In this document: one piece after another, positions 1-8,743 of the stretch
Layout: each line of letters begins with the position of its first letter
Position numbering within the stretch: position 1 is the first letter of the stretch
Source: Wenjunlia vitaminophila DSM 41686
Lineage (GTDB): Bacteria > Actinomycetota > Actinomycetes > Streptomycetales > Streptomycetaceae
Assembly: GCF_000380165.1 (NCBI RefSeq)
Contig: NZ_KB904658.1
Coordinates: 1-64,000, forward strand
Length of the DNA stretch: 64,000 nt
Reading direction: 5' to 3'
Notes under the pieces: model-generated
What the model was told of the DNA's origin: nothing
Databases searched by the model: none
The model's input: the letters and a program-made list of their open reading frames with translations, nothing else
Position numbers and translations under genes: made by a program

Positions 1-1331
1 AGCCGATTTACGAGTCGTTGCACGGGGCGAAGAAGGGGTTGAAGGATTTCATTGCCCCGCAGGGGATGTTCGAGGATTTGGGTTTGAAGTATGTGGGGCC
101 GATTGACGGGCATGATGTGGGTGCTTTGGAGTCGGCGTTGTTGCGGGCGAAGCGTTTTGGTGGGCCGGTGATCGTGCATTGTTTGACGGAGAAGGGTCGG
201 GGTTATGAGCCGGCGGAGCGGGATGAGGCGGATCGTTTTCATGCGGTGCCGTTGATTCATCCGGATTCGGGGTTGCCGGTGTCGCGGGGTGGGGTGGACT
301 GGACGTCGGTGTTCGGTGCGGAGATGGTGCGGTTGGGGCGTGAGCGTGATGATGTGGTGGCGGTGACGGCGGCGATGTTGCAGCCGGTGGGGTTGGGTCC
401 TTTCGCGAAGGAGTTCCCTGAGCGGGTGTTTGATGTGGGGATCGCGGAGCAGCATGCGGCGACGTCGGCGGCGGGGTTGGCGACGGGTGGGTTGCATCCG
501 GTGGTGGCGTTGTATTCGACGTTCTTGAATCGTGCGTTTGATCAGGTGTTGATGGATGTGGCGTTGCATGGGTGTGGGGTGACGTTCGTGTTGGATCGTG
601 CGGGTGTGACGGGTCCGGATGGGGCGTCGCACCATGGGATGTGGGATATGTCGGTGTTGCAGGTGGTGCCGGGGTTGCGGTTGGCGGCTCCTCGGGATGC
701 GGAGCAGTTGCGGTTGTTGTTGCGGGAGGCGGTGGGGGTGGCGGACGCGCCGACGGTGGTGCGGTTCGCCAAGGGTGCGGTGGGTGAGCCGGTGCCGGCG
801 GTGGGCCGGATCGGGGGGATGGACGTGCTGGCTGCCACGGGCACCGGCCCCGGGGACACCGTCTCTCACACCGCCACTGGTGTGGTTGATGGTGTGGTGG
901 ATGGTGTGGGTGTGCGGGCGGATGTGTTGGTGGTGGCGGTGGGTGTGATGGCGTCGGTGTGTGTGGAGGTGGCGGGGTTGTTGGGTGCGCAGGGGATCAC
1001 GGCGACGGTGGTGGATCCGCGGTGGGTCAAGCCGGTGGATGAGGTGTTGCCGGGGTTGGCGCGGGAGCATCGTGTGGTGGTGACGGTGGAGGACAATGTG
1101 CGTACTGGTGGTGTGGGTGCGGCGGTGGCGCAGGTGTTGCGGGACGCGGGGGTGGACGTGCCGGTGCGGGACTTCGGTCTGCCTGAGCGGTTCTTGGACC
1201 ATGGGTCACGCTCGGAGATCCTCGCCGAGGTCGGACTCACCGCCCCCGACATCGCCCGCCAGGTGACCGGCCTGGTGGCCAGGCTCGACGGCCGCCTGGA
1301 CGACGAGCCCGCCGAGGTCGTCGTCGAATAG
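1..1331 (+). CDS. dxs: 1-deoxy-D-xylulose-5-phosphate synthase, C-terminal part (5' end outside window)
   Basis: This is the C-terminal two thirds of DXS, the thiamine-diphosphate enzyme that condenses pyruvate with glyceraldehyde 3-phosphate at the start of the MEP isoprenoid pathway. The frame is open from base 3 to a TAG at 1329-1331, so the gene begins left of the window. Visible family landmarks are [10 protein letters not shown] at the edge, the pyrimidine-binding transketolase domain with GIAEQHAAT and [15 protein letters not shown], and the C-terminal transketolase domain with TVEDN and [11 protein letters not shown] Gly/Val/Asp-rich stretch of about 25 residues (about 840-920) appears to expand the linker between these two domains. 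Codon choice to about 1190 favours G- and T-ending codons (TTG Leu, CAT, TGT), unlike its C-ending neighbours. A strong hairpin follows the stop. Confidence 0.95.
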   Translation, partial: PIYESLHGAKKGLKDFIAPQGMFEDLGLKYVGPIDGHDVGALESALLRAKRFGGPVIVHCLTEKGRGYEPAERDEADRFHAVPLIHPDSGLPVSRGGVDWTSVFGAEMVRLGRERDDVVAVTAAMLQPVGLGPFAKEFPERVFDVGIAEQHAATSAAGLATGGLHPVVALYSTFLNRAFDQVLMDVALHGCGVTFVLDRAGVTGPDGASHHGMWDMSVLQVVPGLRLAAPRDAEQLRLLLREAVGVADAPTVVRFAKGAVGEPVPAVGRIGGMDVLAATGTGPGDTVSHTATGVVDGVVDGVGVRADVLVVAVGVMASVCVEVAGLLGAQGITATVVDPRWVKPVDEVLPGLAREHRVVVTVEDNVRTGGVGAAVAQVLRDAGVDVPVRDFGLPERFLDHGSRSEILAEVGLTAPDIARQVTGLVARLDGRLDDEPAEVVVE

Positions 1332-1339
1332 GGCGGGTT

Positions 1340-1369
1340 GCGGCACCGCGTCAAGGGGCGCGGTGCCGC
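1340..1369 (+). terminator. hairpin terminator after dxs
   Basis: An 11-bp perfect stem (arms 1340-1350 and 1359-1369, GCGGCACCGCG and its complement) with an 8-nt loop starts 9 bases after the dxs stop. There is no T-run, as is usual in high-GC actinobacteria. It lies inside the longest open frame of the next gene, which argues for a downstream start for that gene. Confidence 0.6.
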
Positions 1370-1469
1370 GACGTCCGCACCGGTGTCCCCTCCGGCGCGG
1401 AGCCACAGCGCGGGGCGCGCCGGCGGTGCGCCACGGGCGCCGGGTGCCACCGGTGGATACGGTGAGGGA

Positions 1470-2873
1470 GTGCCCGCCGTACCGCACTACTGGTCCAGGT
1501 TGCTGCCGGCACTGGCCGCGCTGGCCCTGGTCACCCGCGTGCCCTCGTTCCTTCGCCCGGTGTGGAACCCCGACGAGGGTTACCTCGCCACCCAGGCCCG
1601 GATGCTCGCCGACGGCGGAGCACTCTACGACACCGTGGTGGACCGCAAACCGCCGCTGTTGCCGTGGACCTACCAGGCCTGCTTCGCCCTGTTCGGTGAC
1701 GGTTCGCTCCAGCCGCTGCGGGTGCTCGCGGTAGGGGCGCACCTGATGACGGCGGTCGCCCTGGCGAGCACCGCCCGCCGGCGGTGGGGGGACCACGCCG
1801 GGGCAGCCGCCGGGGCGTTGTACCTGCTGATCTCGATCGGGCTCGCACCGGAGGACACCCAGACGGCCTCCTTCGAGGTGTTCATGCTCCCCGGCACCGC
1901 CTGGGCCTTCCGCTGTGCCGAACGCCGACAGTGGGCCTCGGCCGGGACCTGCGCGGCGCTGGCCGCGTTGACCAAGCAGACCGCGGGGGTGGTGCTGCTA
2001 CCGCTGGCCTGGATGCTCTGGCGCCGGCGTGACGTCCGCGGCACGCTCACCACCGCCCTCGGCTTCGCCCTTCCGGTGACCGCGGTGGCGCTGGCCACCG
2101 GCCCCGGCGGCTTCCTGTTCTGGACGGTCACCGGCAACGGCGACTACGCCGCGCTCGGCGACTCCTGGCGCACCGCGTTCGCCCGGGCAGCGGGGAACGC
2201 CGCCGTGCTGGCGGTCGCTGCCGCCGCCCCGCTCGCCGCGGTCATCCGGCTGCGGGTCGGCCACCGTGCCGTGGCCGACCCCGCCCTGTGGCTGTGGCTC
2301 GCCGGCAGCGGGCTGGCTGTGCTCGCCGGCCTGCGGTTCTTCGGCCACTACTACCTCCAGTTGGTGCCCCCGCTGACCCTCCTCGGGGTGGCCGCGCTGC
2401 GCCGCCTGCCCCACTGGTGGCGTCCCGTGCTGGCCTGCACCGCGCTGACCGCGGCCGGGTACTGGTCCTGGGGGGTGGTGCACCCCGCTGGGGAACTGGA
2501 CCACACCCGGGTGGTGGCCGCATCGGTCCGGGAGCACACCGCGCCCAAGGAGGAGGTGCTGATCTGGGGGATGCACCCGGAGGACTACTGGTTCGCGGAC
2601 CGGCGCCCCGCCTCCCGCTTCCTGACCGCGGGACTGCTGACCAACTTCGGCGGTGGACGCGGTGACGAGCGGGTGGGGGAGGAACACGGGGTGCCCGGGG
2701 CCTGGGTGACCTTCCGCGAGGAGCTGCGGACGCGTCCCCCGGCGCTGGTCGTGGACGACTCCCGAGGTGCCCCCTACCGCCCGGCTCAGATCCCCGAGCT
2801 GCGGCGCTTCCTCGACCGGCACTACCGGCGGCTGGACACCGCGGACGGCGCGGTGCTCTACACACGCCGGTGA
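1470..2873 (+). CDS. GT-C fold glycosyltransferase, family 39/ArnT-like membrane protein
   Basis: This is a predicted polytopic membrane glycosyltransferase of about 467 residues. After the first membrane segment it has the pattern WNPDEGYLATQARML, with the acidic pair typical of the first periplasmic loop in dolichol/polyprenyl-phosphate-sugar dependent GT-C enzymes of the PMT/ArnT group. About ten hydrophobic segments follow, ending in a soluble C-terminal part with a PEDYWFADRRPASRF segment. The GTG at 1470 is chosen because the in-frame TTG at 1338 would put the dxs terminator inside the gene and add 44 low-complexity residues. Acceptor and donor cannot be read from the sequence. Neighbouring dxs makes polyprenyl precursors, but co-transcription is unlikely across the hairpin. 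Confidence 0.75.
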   Translation: MPAVPHYWSRLLPALAALALVTRVPSFLRPVWNPDEGYLATQARMLADGGALYDTVVDRKPPLLPWTYQACFALFGDGSLQPLRVLAVGAHLMTAVALASTARRRWGDHAGAAAGALYLLISIGLAPEDTQTASFEVFMLPGTAWAFRCAERRQWASAGTCAALAALTKQTAGVVLLPLAWMLWRRRDVRGTLTTALGFALPVTAVALATGPGGFLFWTVTGNGDYAALGDSWRTAFARAAGNAAVLAVAAAAPLAAVIRLRVGHRAVADPALWLWLAGSGLAVLAGLRFFGHYYLQLVPPLTLLGVAALRRLPHWWRPVLACTALTAAGYWSWGVVHPAGELDHTRVVAASVREHTAPKEEVLIWGMHPEDYWFADRRPASRFLTAGLLTNFGGGRGDERVGEEHGVPGAWVTFREELRTRPPALVVDDSRGAPYRPAQIPELRRFLDRHYRRLDTADGAVLYTRR

Positions 2874-2945
2874 CGCCGTCCCGGGTGGCTCCGTCCCGGG
2901 TGACGGTGCGCGGACCGGGTCGGAGAGGCGCGGAGCGGCGTGTGG

Positions 2946-3845
2946 TCAGGCGGGGGGAGCTCCGAGCAGGCGCATCTCCTCGTCGGTGAGTCGGAGCGCG
3001 CCCGCCGCGACGTTGGCTTCCAGGTGGTCGGGGTTGCCGGTTCCCGGGATAGCCAGCACGTGCGGCCCGTGGTGCAGGGTCCACGCCAACCGGACCTGGG
3101 CCGGTGAGGCGCCGTGGGCCCTCGCGACGGCCAGCACCCGCTCGCTCCCGCCCGGACTCGCGGCGGCGCCCCTCTCGCGGCCCTGGCCGGCGATGGCGAA
3201 GTAGGGCACGAAGGCGATGCCCTGCTCGCCACAGCTCCGCAGCACCTCGTCCTGCGCCCGGACGTCGAGGCCGAACTGGTTCTGCACACACACCACCGGC
3301 GCGATGGCCTGGGCCTGGGCCAACTGGGCGGCTGAGACGTTGGAGACTCCCAGGTGCCGGACGAGGCCGGCATCGCGCAGCGTTGCCAGCGCGCCGAAGT
3401 GTTCGGCGATCGACGGCTGGGACATCCTGCGCAGGATCACCACGTCGAGGTGGTCCAGGCCGAGCTGGCGCAGGTTCTCCTCCACCTGGCCGCGGAGCTG
3501 CTCGGGCGTGGCCGAGTACCACTCACCCGACGGGTCCCTTCCGGGGCCGACCTTGGCCACGATGACCAGGTCCGCGGGGTACGGGGACAGCGCCGTGTTG
3601 ACCAGCTCGTTGGCCGAGCGCAGCCGGGAGAAGTAGAAGGACGCGGTGTCGATGTGGTTGACGCCCAGCTCGACCGCGCGGCGCAGCACCCGGATCGACA
3701 CCTGTCGGTCGCTGGGCGGGCCCTCCTCGAACGCGGCGCCGCCGGTGAGGCGCATCGCTCCCAGACCGATCCGGTTCACCCGCAGGTCGCCGAGGGTCCA
3801 GGTGCCGGCGGCCGACGCGTCGGGGGTCGTGGCGGGTTCGGTCAA
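2946..3845 (-). CDS. aldo/keto reductase family oxidoreductase
   Basis: This is an NADPH-dependent aldo/keto reductase-like TIM barrel of 299 residues. The family Asp and Tyr of the catalytic tetrad lie in DTASFY and the Lys in VIVAKVG. The strand that normally carries the catalytic His reads DVVILRRM, so Arg stands where His is expected. C-terminal cofactor-binding features include IPGTGNPDHLEANV. A TTG start at 3845 is preferred because GAGGAGG sits 8 bases upstream. A longer frame reaches 3959 and a GTG at 3866 is also possible. The gene converges with the glycosyltransferase gene. The substrate is unknown. Confidence 0.8.
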   Translation of the reverse strand: MTEPATTPDASAAGTWTLGDLRVNRIGLGAMRLTGGAAFEEGPPSDRQVSIRVLRRAVELGVNHIDTASFYFSRLRSANELVNTALSPYPADLVIVAKVGPGRDPSGEWYSATPEQLRGQVEENLRQLGLDHLDVVILRRMSQPSIAEHFGALATLRDAGLVRHLGVSNVSAAQLAQAQAIAPVVCVQNQFGLDVRAQDEVLRSCGEQGIAFVPYFAIAGQGRERGAAASPGGSERVLAVARAHGASPAQVRLAWTLHHGPHVLAIPGTGNPDHLEANVAAGALRLTDEEMRLLGAPPA

Positions 3846-4121
3846 GTCCGGGTCCTCCTCGGTCACCGTTCGCCCCGACCCCGTTGGCCGCGGACGCGGA
3901 CGAGGCGCCTGGGCGCGTCGCTGTGGCAGCGGCCGTTGCCCGGCGGTTCCCCGCGACAACGCATCATGGGTCAGGACCGCCGCGGTGAGAAGGAGTAGCC
4001 GGAGGGGGAAACCTCACACCGGCGGCGGGAACGTGACGGCGACACACGTCGTTCTAACTGGTGCGGGACGTCGGACGCGCCGTTGCGCCCCCGACGGTCC
4101 CGCGAGCCGGGCCCGGGGCGT

Positions 4122-4526
4122 TCAGGGACGGACCGTCAGTGGCCCGGCCACCTCGGCGCCGTGGGCGGCCACCCGTTCCCGCAGCGCCCGGTCCGCGGTC
4201 ACCACCAGCACGGGGCGTTCGGGGTCGGCGGCCCTGGCCTCCGCCACCACGGCCACGATGCGGTCGTCCCCACTGCCCGCGGTGCCCACGACCCGCACCC
4301 CGACGACCGAGGACACCCGTCGAGCCGCACCCTCCACCACGAGCAGCACCTCAAGCGGTCCCTGGCGGGCCCACCGCGGGACGTCGGACCGGTCCGGCAA
4401 CCCAGCGTGGCCGAGCGGGGCGAGGGCGTCCCGCAGTCGTTCGTTGGCCCCGTGGCGGTCCCGCCACCACCCGTCCGGAACCGAGCCCACCACGTTGGCG
4501 CCGTCCACGACGACGAGAGGAGTCAT
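4122..4526 (-). CDS. small NYN/PIN-like domain protein
   Basis: This 134-residue protein starts LVVVDGANVVGSVPDGWW, with an acidic residue after the first strand as in NYN/PIN-type nucleases. It has further conserved acidic positions in GSGDDRIV and VVTADRAL. Such proteins are often labelled NTP pyrophosphohydrolase in actinobacteria, but the motif order fits a PIN/NYN (YacP-like) fold better. Nuclease activity is inferred only. The ATG start at 4526 gives the conserved N-terminus directly. It follows the fadAB operon on the same strand but is separated from it by a strong hairpin, so it is probably a separate unit. Confidence 0.65.
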   Translation of the reverse strand: MTPLVVVDGANVVGSVPDGWWRDRHGANERLRDALAPLGHAGLPDRSDVPRWARQGPLEVLLVVEGAARRVSSVVGVRVVGTAGSGDDRIVAVVAEARAADPERPVLVVTADRALRERVAAHGAEVAGPLTVRP

Positions 4527-4568
4527 GCGACAAGCGTCGCACGGACCTCGACGCCCACCGTGCCCCCG

Positions 4569-4596
4569 GGAGGCGGCCCCGGTCGGGGCCGCCTCC
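4569..4596 (-). terminator. hairpin terminator after fadB
   Basis: A 12-bp perfect stem (4569-4580 with 4585-4596, GGAGGCGGCCCC and complement) and 4-nt loop lie 33 bases past the fadB stop on the minus strand. It separates the fad operon from the NYN-like gene. Confidence 0.6.
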
Positions 4597-4628
4597 GGTG
4601 GTGCCGTGTCGTCGCCGAACGCCCGGCG

Positions 4629-6749
4629 CTACGCGGGGACGCTGGCGACGCCCGCGGGGAGGAACGGCTTGCCGTTGACGCGTTCCGAGACGCCGGAGCG
4701 GTCCAGGTACGGGGTGATCCCGCCCAGGTGGAACGGCCAGCCGGCGCCGGTGATCAGGCACAGGTCGACGTCCTGGGCCTCCGCCACGACGCCCTCGTCC
4801 AGCATGAGCTGGATCTCCTGGGCGATGGCGTCGAGCGCCCGGTCACGCACCTGCTCCTCGGTCAGCACCCGGTCACCCGTCCGGAACAGCGCGGCCACCT
4901 CCGGGTCCACCTCGGGCTTGCCCGAGTCGTACCGGTACACGGCCCGTTTGCCGGCCTCCACGATGCGACCCAGGTTCTCCGAGACCGGGAACCGGTCGGG
5001 GAACGCCGAGTGCAGCGTTCCGGCCACGTGGTGGGCCACCGCGGGGCCGACCAGCTCCAGCAGCACGATCGGGGACATCGGCAGACCCAGCGGGGCCAGC
5101 GCGCGGTCAGCGACCTCCACCGGGGTGCCCTCGTCGATGGCGTGCAGCACCTCGCCGAGGAACCGGGTCAGCACCCTGTTGACCACGAACGCCGGCGCGT
5201 CCTTGACCAGCACGGCGGTCTTCCTGAGCTGCTTGGCCACGGCGAACGCGGTGGCCAGCGAGGCGTCGTCGGTCTGCTCACCGCGCACCACCTCCAGCAG
5301 GGGCAGCACCGCGACCGGGTTGAAGAAGTGGAAGCCCACCACCCGCTCCGGGTGCTTCAGCTTCGACGCCATCTGCGACACCGACAGCGAGGAGGTGTTG
5401 GTGGCCAGCACCGTGTCCGGCCGCACCACGGCCTCCACCTCGGCGAACACCTGCTGCTTGACGGCCATCTCCTCGAAGACCGCCTCGATGACGAAGTCGG
5501 CGTCGCCGAAGGCCTCCGCCTTGTCCAGGGACCCGGTGACCGACGCCCGCAGCCGGTTTGCCTTGTCCTGGTTGATCCTGCCCTTGGCCAGCAGCTTGTC
5601 CACCTCGTCGTGGACGTAGGCGACGCCCTTGGCCACCCGCTCGGCGTCGATGTCGGTGAGCACCACCGGGACCTCGAGGCGGCGGGCGAACAGCAGGGCG
5701 AGCTGGGAGGCCATCAGGCCGGCGCCGACGATGCCGACCTTGGTCACCGGGCGGGCCAGGGACCTCTCCGGAGCCCCCACCGGCCGCTTCCCGCGCTTCT
5801 GCACCAGGTTGAACGCGTACAGCCCGGCCCGCAGCTCACCGCCCATGACCAGGTCGGCCAGGGCCTCGTCCTCGGCCTGGAAGCCGGCACGCAGATCGCC
5901 GTTCTTCACCATGGAGATGATGTCCAGCGCGCGGTACGCGGCCGGTGCGGCCCCGTGCACCTTGGAGTCCGCCAGCGCCCTGCCACGCTCCACGGCGGCG
6001 TCCCACGCCTCGCCGCGGTCCACCTCGGGCCGCTGCACGTTGAGCTCGCCCTTGAGGACGGCCGAGGTCCAGCGCAGCGACTCCTCCAGGAAGTCCGCGG
6101 CCTCGAACATCGCGTCGGCGATGCCGAGCTCGAGCACCTGTACGCCCTTGAGCTGCCGGTTCTGGTTGAGGGCGTTCTCGATGATCACCTTGATCGCCTG
6201 GTCGGCGCCGATGAGGTTCGGCAGCAGGGTGCAACCGCCCCACCCGGGCACCAGGCCGAGGAACACCTCCGGCAGCGAGAACCCGGGCACCGCCGTCGAG
6301 ACCGTCCGGTACGAGCAGTGCAGGCCGATCTCCACGCCGCCACCCATGGCCGCGCCGTTGTAGTACGCGAACGTGGGCACCGCCAGCGACTGGAACCGCT
6401 TGAACACGTCGTGGCCGCCCCGGCCGATGGCCAACGCGTGGCCGCGCTCCCGGACCGCCTCGACGCCCTTCAGGTCGGCGCCGACCGCGAAGATGAACGG
6501 CTTGCCGGTCAGTCCGACGCCGACGATCTCTCCGGCGGCGGCCTCGGCCTCCACCTGGTCCAGCGCGTTGCTCAGGTTGACCAGGCCCTGCGGCCCGAAC
6601 GTCGTCGGCTTGGTGTGGTCATGGCCGTTGTCGAGCGTGATCAGCGCGAAGCGGCCGGCGTTCCGCGGGAGGTCCAGATGGCGGACGTGAGCCTGGGTGA
6701 CCACCTCGTCGGGGAAGAGTTCCTGCGCGAGCTGGGAAAGGTCGTTCAC
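4629..6749 (-). CDS. fadB: fatty-acid oxidation multifunctional protein (enoyl-CoA hydratase / 3-hydroxyacyl-CoA dehydrogenase)
   Basis: This 706-residue two-domain beta-oxidation enzyme hydrates 2-enoyl-CoA and then oxidises the 3-hydroxyacyl-CoA with NAD. The hydratase domain (about 1-200) shows both catalytic glutamates, in GGGVEIGL (E140) and SLPEVFLGLVPGWGG (E161). The dehydrogenase domain starts near residue 335 with a Rossmann motif IVGAGLMASQ and carries the catalytic His in GFHFFNP. A C-terminal 3HCDH domain follows (NRVLTRFL, GLPMSP). The GTG at 6749 lies one base past the fadA stop, so the two genes are translated as an operon. The length is normal for the actinobacterial FadB group. 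Confidence 0.93.
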   Translation of the reverse strand: MNDLSQLAQELFPDEVVTQAHVRHLDLPRNAGRFALITLDNGHDHTKPTTFGPQGLVNLSNALDQVEAEAAAGEIVGVGLTGKPFIFAVGADLKGVEAVRERGHALAIGRGGHDVFKRFQSLAVPTFAYYNGAAMGGGVEIGLHCSYRTVSTAVPGFSLPEVFLGLVPGWGGCTLLPNLIGADQAIKVIIENALNQNRQLKGVQVLELGIADAMFEAADFLEESLRWTSAVLKGELNVQRPEVDRGEAWDAAVERGRALADSKVHGAAPAAYRALDIISMVKNGDLRAGFQAEDEALADLVMGGELRAGLYAFNLVQKRGKRPVGAPERSLARPVTKVGIVGAGLMASQLALLFARRLEVPVVLTDIDAERVAKGVAYVHDEVDKLLAKGRINQDKANRLRASVTGSLDKAEAFGDADFVIEAVFEEMAVKQQVFAEVEAVVRPDTVLATNTSSLSVSQMASKLKHPERVVGFHFFNPVAVLPLLEVVRGEQTDDASLATAFAVAKQLRKTAVLVKDAPAFVVNRVLTRFLGEVLHAIDEGTPVEVADRALAPLGLPMSPIVLLELVGPAVAHHVAGTLHSAFPDRFPVSENLGRIVEAGKRAVYRYDSGKPEVDPEVAALFRTGDRVLTEEQVRDRALDAIAQEIQLMLDEGVVAEAQDVDLCLITGAGWPFHLGGITPYLDRSGVSERVNGKPFLPAGVASVPA

Positions 6750-6750
6750 G

Positions 6751-7965
6751 TCACTTGGCCCCTTCGTAGTGCGGGTTCTCCCAGATCACGGTGCCGCCCA
6801 TGCCCATGCCGATGCACATGGCGGTGATGCCGTAGCGGACCTCAGGGTGCTCCTCGAACTGGCGGGCCAACTGGATCATCAGCCGCACCCCGGAGGACGC
6901 CAGCGGGTGGCCGAAGGCGATGGCGCCACCCCAGGCGTTGACCCGCTCGTCGTCGTCGGGCAGCCCGAAGTGGTCCAGGAAGGACAGCACCTGGACCGCG
7001 AACGCCTCGTTGATCTCGAACAGGCCGATGTCGTCGATCGACAGGCCGGCCTTCGCCAGAGCCTTCTCGGTGGAGGGGATCGGTCCCAGCCCCATGACCT
7101 CCGGCTCCACCCCGCAGAACGCGAACGTCACCAGCCGCATCCGCACCGGGAGACCCAGCTCGTGCGCGGTCTCCTCCGCGGCCACCAGGCACGCCGTCGC
7201 ACCGTCGTTGAGACCCGCCGAGTTGCCCGCGGTGACCCGACCGTGCGGCCGGAACGGCGTCTTGAGGTTGGCGACGCCCTCCATCGTGGTGTTCGGGCGC
7301 ATCGGCTCGTCCGCTGTGGCCAGACCCCAGCCGAGCTCCCCGCCCTCGGGCGTGGTGCGCCGCACCGCCACCGGCACCAGGTCCTGCTGAATCCGCCCGT
7401 TGGCGTACGCCTTGGCGGCACGCTCCTGGCTGCGCACCCCGAACGCGTCAGACCGCTCCTTGGTCAACTGCGGGTAGCGGTCGTGGACGTTCTCCGCCGT
7501 CATCCCCATGACCAGGGCGGACGTGTCCACCAGCTTCTCGGAGAGGTAACGCGGATTGGGGTCGACGCCCTCGCCCATCGGGTGCCGGCCCATGTGCTCG
7601 ACCCCCCCGGCCAGCACCACGTCGTAGGCGCCGAGGGCGATGCCGCCCGCCGCCGTGGTGACGGCGGTCATCGCCCCGGCACACATCCGGTCGATGGCGT
7701 AGCCGGGCACCGACTTGGGCAGGCCCGCGAGCAGCGCAGCGGACCGGCCGATGGTCAGGCCCTGGTCACCGAGCTGCGTGGTGGCCGCCACGGCCACGTC
7801 GTCCACCCGCTCCGGGGGCAGGTCCGGGTTGCGCCGCAGCAACTCCCGGAGGCACTTGATCACCAGGTCGTCGGCGCGGGTCTCGTGGTACATGCCCTTC
7901 GGGCCCGCCTTGCCGAACGGGGTGCGGACGCCGTCTACGAAGACGACGTCCCTCGCGGTACGCAC
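6751..7965 (-). CDS. fadA: acetyl-CoA C-acyltransferase (3-ketoacyl-CoA thiolase)
   Basis: This 404-residue thiolase performs the last, thiolytic step of beta-oxidation, acting on the product of the adjacent FadB. The nucleophilic Cys lies in IDRMCAGAMTA, the catalytic His in GGAIAFGHPLASSG and the second Cys in ITAMCIGMGMGG. The GTG at 7965 is preceded by AAGGAG with a 5-base spacer and opens the canonical N-terminus (VRTARDVVFVDGVRTPFG). The frame stays open upstream to 8355 only because it crosses a repetitive intergenic tract. It is the first gene of a fadA-fadB operon with a 1-base gap. Confidence 0.95.
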   Translation of the reverse strand: MRTARDVVFVDGVRTPFGKAGPKGMYHETRADDLVIKCLRELLRRNPDLPPERVDDVAVAATTQLGDQGLTIGRSAALLAGLPKSVPGYAIDRMCAGAMTAVTTAAGGIALGAYDVVLAGGVEHMGRHPMGEGVDPNPRYLSEKLVDTSALVMGMTAENVHDRYPQLTKERSDAFGVRSQERAAKAYANGRIQQDLVPVAVRRTTPEGGELGWGLATADEPMRPNTTMEGVANLKTPFRPHGRVTAGNSAGLNDGATACLVAAEETAHELGLPVRMRLVTFAFCGVEPEVMGLGPIPSTEKALAKAGLSIDDIGLFEINEAFAVQVLSFLDHFGLPDDDERVNAWGGAIAFGHPLASSGVRLMIQLARQFEEHPEVRYGITAMCIGMGMGGTVIWENPHYEGAK

Positions 7966-7983
7966 ATTGGCTCCTTCTCTTGG

Positions 7984-8640
7984 TGTTCGCTCGCCGCCGG
8001 CCGCTTTGGGGTGCCCCTGCCGGCGTTCCTCAGCGCGCTCCCTCGTTCCTCGGTCGCGGGCTTCGTCTCTTCGGCCGGGGCAGCGGCCTTTGGCTCGCTC
8101 ACGTCTGCGCGTCGTCGGGGTGAAGGTGCACGACACTGCGGCCTTTGGTTGTGTTCGCTCGCCGCCGGCCGCTTTGGGGTGCCCCTGCCGGCGTTCCTCA
8201 GCCGGCTCCCCCCGCGCGGCGCCAGCCGCATGATGTGGGAGCCCTCGGTCGCGGGCTTCGTCTCTTCGGCAGGGGCGCGGCCCGCGGCGCCAGCCGCATG
8301 GTGTCGCTGCGGCTCGCTCACGTCTGCGCGTCGTCGGGGTTCGGGTGCACGACACTGCGGCCTCTTTTGGTGTTGCTCGCCGCCGGCCGCATGGTGTGGG
8401 AGCCCTCGGTCGCCGGCTTCGTCGCGTGTCGGGGCGTGGTGGGGGGTTCGCTCGCTGCTGGCCGGCGGGGGCCGCCGCTGACGGTCCTCGGCGCCGTGGT
8501 CCGCCACGCGGCGTCGGCCGCGTGGTGTCGGGGCCCTCGGGAGCCTGGTCTCGTCGCTCCCGACGTCGGGCGTGGCCCTGGGCTCGCTCACGTCTCCGTC
8601 ACGTCTCCGTGTCGCCGGGGATGGGACTGCATGACGACCC
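7984..8640. repeat. degenerate intergenic repeat array upstream of fadA
   Basis: A non-coding tract between fadA and rnd is built from imperfect direct repeats. A 51-bp block (7984-8034) recurs identically at 8152-8202, a period of 168 bp. Within the units, a 28-bp stretch (8048-8075) recurs at 8243-8270 and, shortened, at 8404-8423. A 30-bp stretch (8092-8121) recurs at 8311-8340 and partly at 8581-8620. GGTGCACGACACTGCGGCCT occurs near 8126 and 8344. Unit 2 is expanded by about 50 bp, and a third, partial unit begins near 8374. Open frames across the tract on both strands are compositional. No gene, TIR or transposase was recognised. Confidence 0.8.
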
Positions 8641-8643
8641 CCA

Positions 8644-8677
8644 CGGTGGCACGCCGGCAGGCGCGGGTGTGCCACCG
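8644..8677 (-). terminator. possible hairpin terminator after rnd
   Basis: The arms CGGTGGCAC and GTGCCACCG (8644-8652 and 8669-8677) form a perfect 9-bp stem with a 16-nt loop, 67 bases past the rnd stop on the minus strand. The long loop makes this only a moderate candidate. Confidence 0.35.
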
Positions 8678-8743
8678 GAGGCGTCGTCGGAAGCCTATGC
8701 TACTTGCGGGTAACTCGTGTGCCCAGTCCCTCCTGGTGTGACC

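Noticed and set aside
4083-6827. 914-codon open frame antisense to fadB
   Set aside because: High-GC codon bias keeps the antisense frame open. It is His/Gln/Arg-rich with no domain, while the sense strand encodes a complete FadB.
7966-8355. N-terminal extension of fadA by 130 residues
   Set aside because: The extension is repetitive Arg/Pro-rich translation of the intergenic repeat array. The GTG at 7965 has a good ribosome-binding site and opens the canonical thiolase N-terminus.
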